NCBI GenBank assembly: GCA_021808665.1
Contig: JAKBBA010000012.1
Coordinates: 1-64,000, forward strand
From: Actinomycetes bacterium
GTDB taxonomy: Bacteria > Actinomycetota > Acidimicrobiia > Acidimicrobiales > Palsa-688
DNA length: 64,000 bases
Reading direction: 5' to 3'
Part shown: positions 63,026 to 64,000 of the stretch, one piece after another
Numbering within the stretch: the first letter of the stretch is position 1
Layout of the letters: each line of letters starts with the position of its first letter
Notes under the pieces: model-generated
Told to the model about the DNA's origin: nothing
The model's input: the letters and a program-made list of their open reading frames with translations, nothing else
The model's database searches: none
Program-made: the position numbers and the translations under genes

Positions 63026-63394
63026 CTAGAGCACCTCCGGGGCAAGAGAAATGATGCGCATGAATTTCTTGTCCCGCAGCTCACGGCCGACCGGACCGAA
63101 GATTCGGGTTCCTCGGGGCTGCTGCTGATCGTTTATCAGGACGGCCGCGTTCTCGTCGAAGCGGATGTAGCTGCCGTCGGGGCGGCGCTTCTCCTTCTTC
63201 GTCCTGACCACGACGCACTTGACCACGTCGCCCTTCTTGACGTTCGCTCCGGGAAGGGCGTCTTTGACCGTCGCAACGAACACGTCGCCGATAGAGGCGT
63301 AACGCCGTCTCGAACCCCCGAGCACCTTGATGCACAACACCTCTTTGGCGCCCGAGTTGTCGGCGACACGAAGCCGGCTCTCCTGCTGGATCAT
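63026..63394 (-). CDS. rplN: 50S ribosomal protein L14
   Basis: A 122-residue protein: [36 protein letters not shown] and [23 protein letters not shown] 63394 overlaps the rpsQ stop (ATGA) and gives the exact family start. Confidence 0.97.
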   Translation of the reverse strand: MIQQESRLRVADNSGAKEVLCIKVLGGSRRRYASIGDVFVATVKDALPGANVKKGDVVKCVVVRTKKEKRRPDGSYIRFDENAAVLINDQQQPRGTRIFGPVGRELRDKKFMRIISLAPEVL

Positions 63395-63690
63395 TTGGCC
63401 CTCTCCAAAACTTCGACCACGCGCCACCTCTTCAGCTTCGAAACGGGACGCGTCTCCGCGAGGCGAACACGGTCGCCGGGCTTAAGGGCCTCGTCAGAGT
63501 GCTCGGCGTAGAGACGCTTCGTTCTCTGCACTGTCTTCGCGTAACGAGGGTGGCGCACTCGCTCGACGACTCCGACCACCGCTGTCTTTTCCATTTTCAC
63601 CGATATGACAAGACCTTCACGAATCTTGCGACGGTTTGGCCTCTCGGCGCCGGCTGTGGGTTCAGCCTCGGGTGCTGTTGGTTCCGACAT
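63391..63690 (-). CDS. rpsQ: 30S ribosomal protein S17
   Basis: A 99-residue protein with an Ala/Pro/Glu-rich N-terminal lead of about 20 residues before [38 protein letters not shown] and [18 protein letters not shown] follow. Confidence 0.96.
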   Translation of the reverse strand: MSEPTAPEAEPTAGAERPNRRKIREGLVISVKMEKTAVVGVVERVRHPRYAKTVQRTKRLYAEHSDEALKPGDRVRLAETRPVSKLKRWRVVEVLERAK

Positions 63691-63911
63691 CAGACTTTCT
63701 CCTCCGCCTGCTCGGCGGCTTGGATCTCCCGCTCGCGAACGATCGTCGCGATGCGAGCTGCTTCCCTTTTCACCTGGCCGATTCTGGCCGAGTTGTCCTG
63801 CTTGCCAGTTGCAAGCTGGAAACGCAGGTTGAAATGCTCATGCTTTGCTTCGAGGAGCTTTTGCGCCAACTCGACCGAAGTCAATTCCCGCAGCTCAGAC
63901 GGCTTGGTCAT
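63690..63911 (-). CDS. rpmC: 50S ribosomal protein L29
   Basis: A 73-residue helical protein: LRELTSVELAQKLLEAKHEH, LRFQLATGKQDNSARIGQVK, then a short Glu-rich tail. ATG overlaps the rplP stop (ATGA). Confidence 0.96.
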   Translation of the reverse strand: MTKPSELRELTSVELAQKLLEAKHEHFNLRFQLATGKQDNSARIGQVKREAARIATIVREREIQAAEQAEEKV

Positions 63912-64000
63912 CCGACTTCGACCTCCTCTTGGGACGCCCTGGCGACAACGCGGGCTTTGATAGGCAGTTTCTGCACGGCCCGTTCGAGGGCCGAACGGCT
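63908..64000 (-). CDS. rplP: 50S ribosomal protein L16, C-terminal part
   Basis: The window edge cuts the gene. The last 30 residues are visible: SRSALERAVQKLPIKARVV, ending EEVEVG. The ALxxAxxKLPIK phrase is the L16 C-terminal signature, and the position before rpmC is fixed in bacterial S10 operons. Confidence 0.93.
   Translation of the reverse strand, partial: SRSALERAVQKLPIKARVVARASQEEVEVG

Overview
The window is GC-rich actinobacterial chromosome, most likely from the class Acidimicrobiia. The lineage is inferred from several traits: qcrCAB with a diheme QcrC, the actinobacterial oxidase subunit IV (CtaF), a GuaB3-type IMPDH homologue, an oversized GlmS, and a secreted protein carrying the GYWLV...DGGVF repeat that I associate with Acidimicrobiia. 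Genes are tightly packed, and many start codons overlap the preceding stop as ATGA, GTGA or TGATG. I see no tRNA, rRNA, IS element, prophage or CRISPR array.

Layout. (a) 1-7.3 kb is an accessory island. Three proteins (1-583 -, 1234-3090 +, 5311-7203 -) share an N-terminal LQRxAGNxAV-type box and a downstream (V/I)QR box. One carries a DUF4157 metallopeptidase (HETTH) between the boxes and another a Cys/His papain-like domain. I associate this architecture with cargo of extracellular contractile injection systems (eCIS), but no eCIS structural gene is in the window. A secreted propeller/repeat protein and an unrecognised small gene lie among them. (b) 7.4-12.2 kb: sucCD, a stand-alone B12-binding mutase domain and pcrA. 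(c) 12.3-20.0 kb: an SDR dehydrogenase, then a sugar-transport and signalling locus. It holds one protein fusing an ABC ATPase to GAF-like regions and a histidine kinase, an OmpR/KdpE-like regulator, and a xylose-type binding lipoprotein, ATPase and permease. A run of 11-bp TTAA repeats precedes the binding-protein gene. (d) 20.1-26.9 kb: guaA, guaB3, a zinc-ribbon/CD225-like membrane protein, a CoA-type Nudix hydrolase, a 52-residue small protein and groEL-groES behind a perfect CIRCE operator. (e) 26.9-43.0 kb: a housekeeping chain containing tsaD, rimI, tsaB, tsaE, a family-4 uracil-DNA glycosylase, an S58 peptidase, alr, nnrD, acpS, giant glmS, glmM, rpsI and rplM, interrupted by an RDD gene and a TetR-MFS pair. 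(f) 43.2-53.4 kb: aerobic respiration (ctaC-ctaD-ctaF; ctaE-qcrC-qcrA-qcrB; ctaG), a toxin-antitoxin-like pair and ilvA. (g) 53.3-64.0 kb: the S10/spc/alpha ribosomal run from rplP (cut by the edge) to rplQ and truA, including secY, adk and rpoA but no map or infA.

The most unusual items are the fused ABC-ATPase/histidine kinase with its matched regulator and transporter, which could report transport activity directly to gene expression, and the shared two-box tag on the putative injected-cargo proteins, with DUF4157 inserted between the boxes in one of them. Neither function has been tested; both are inferred from domain order and gene context.
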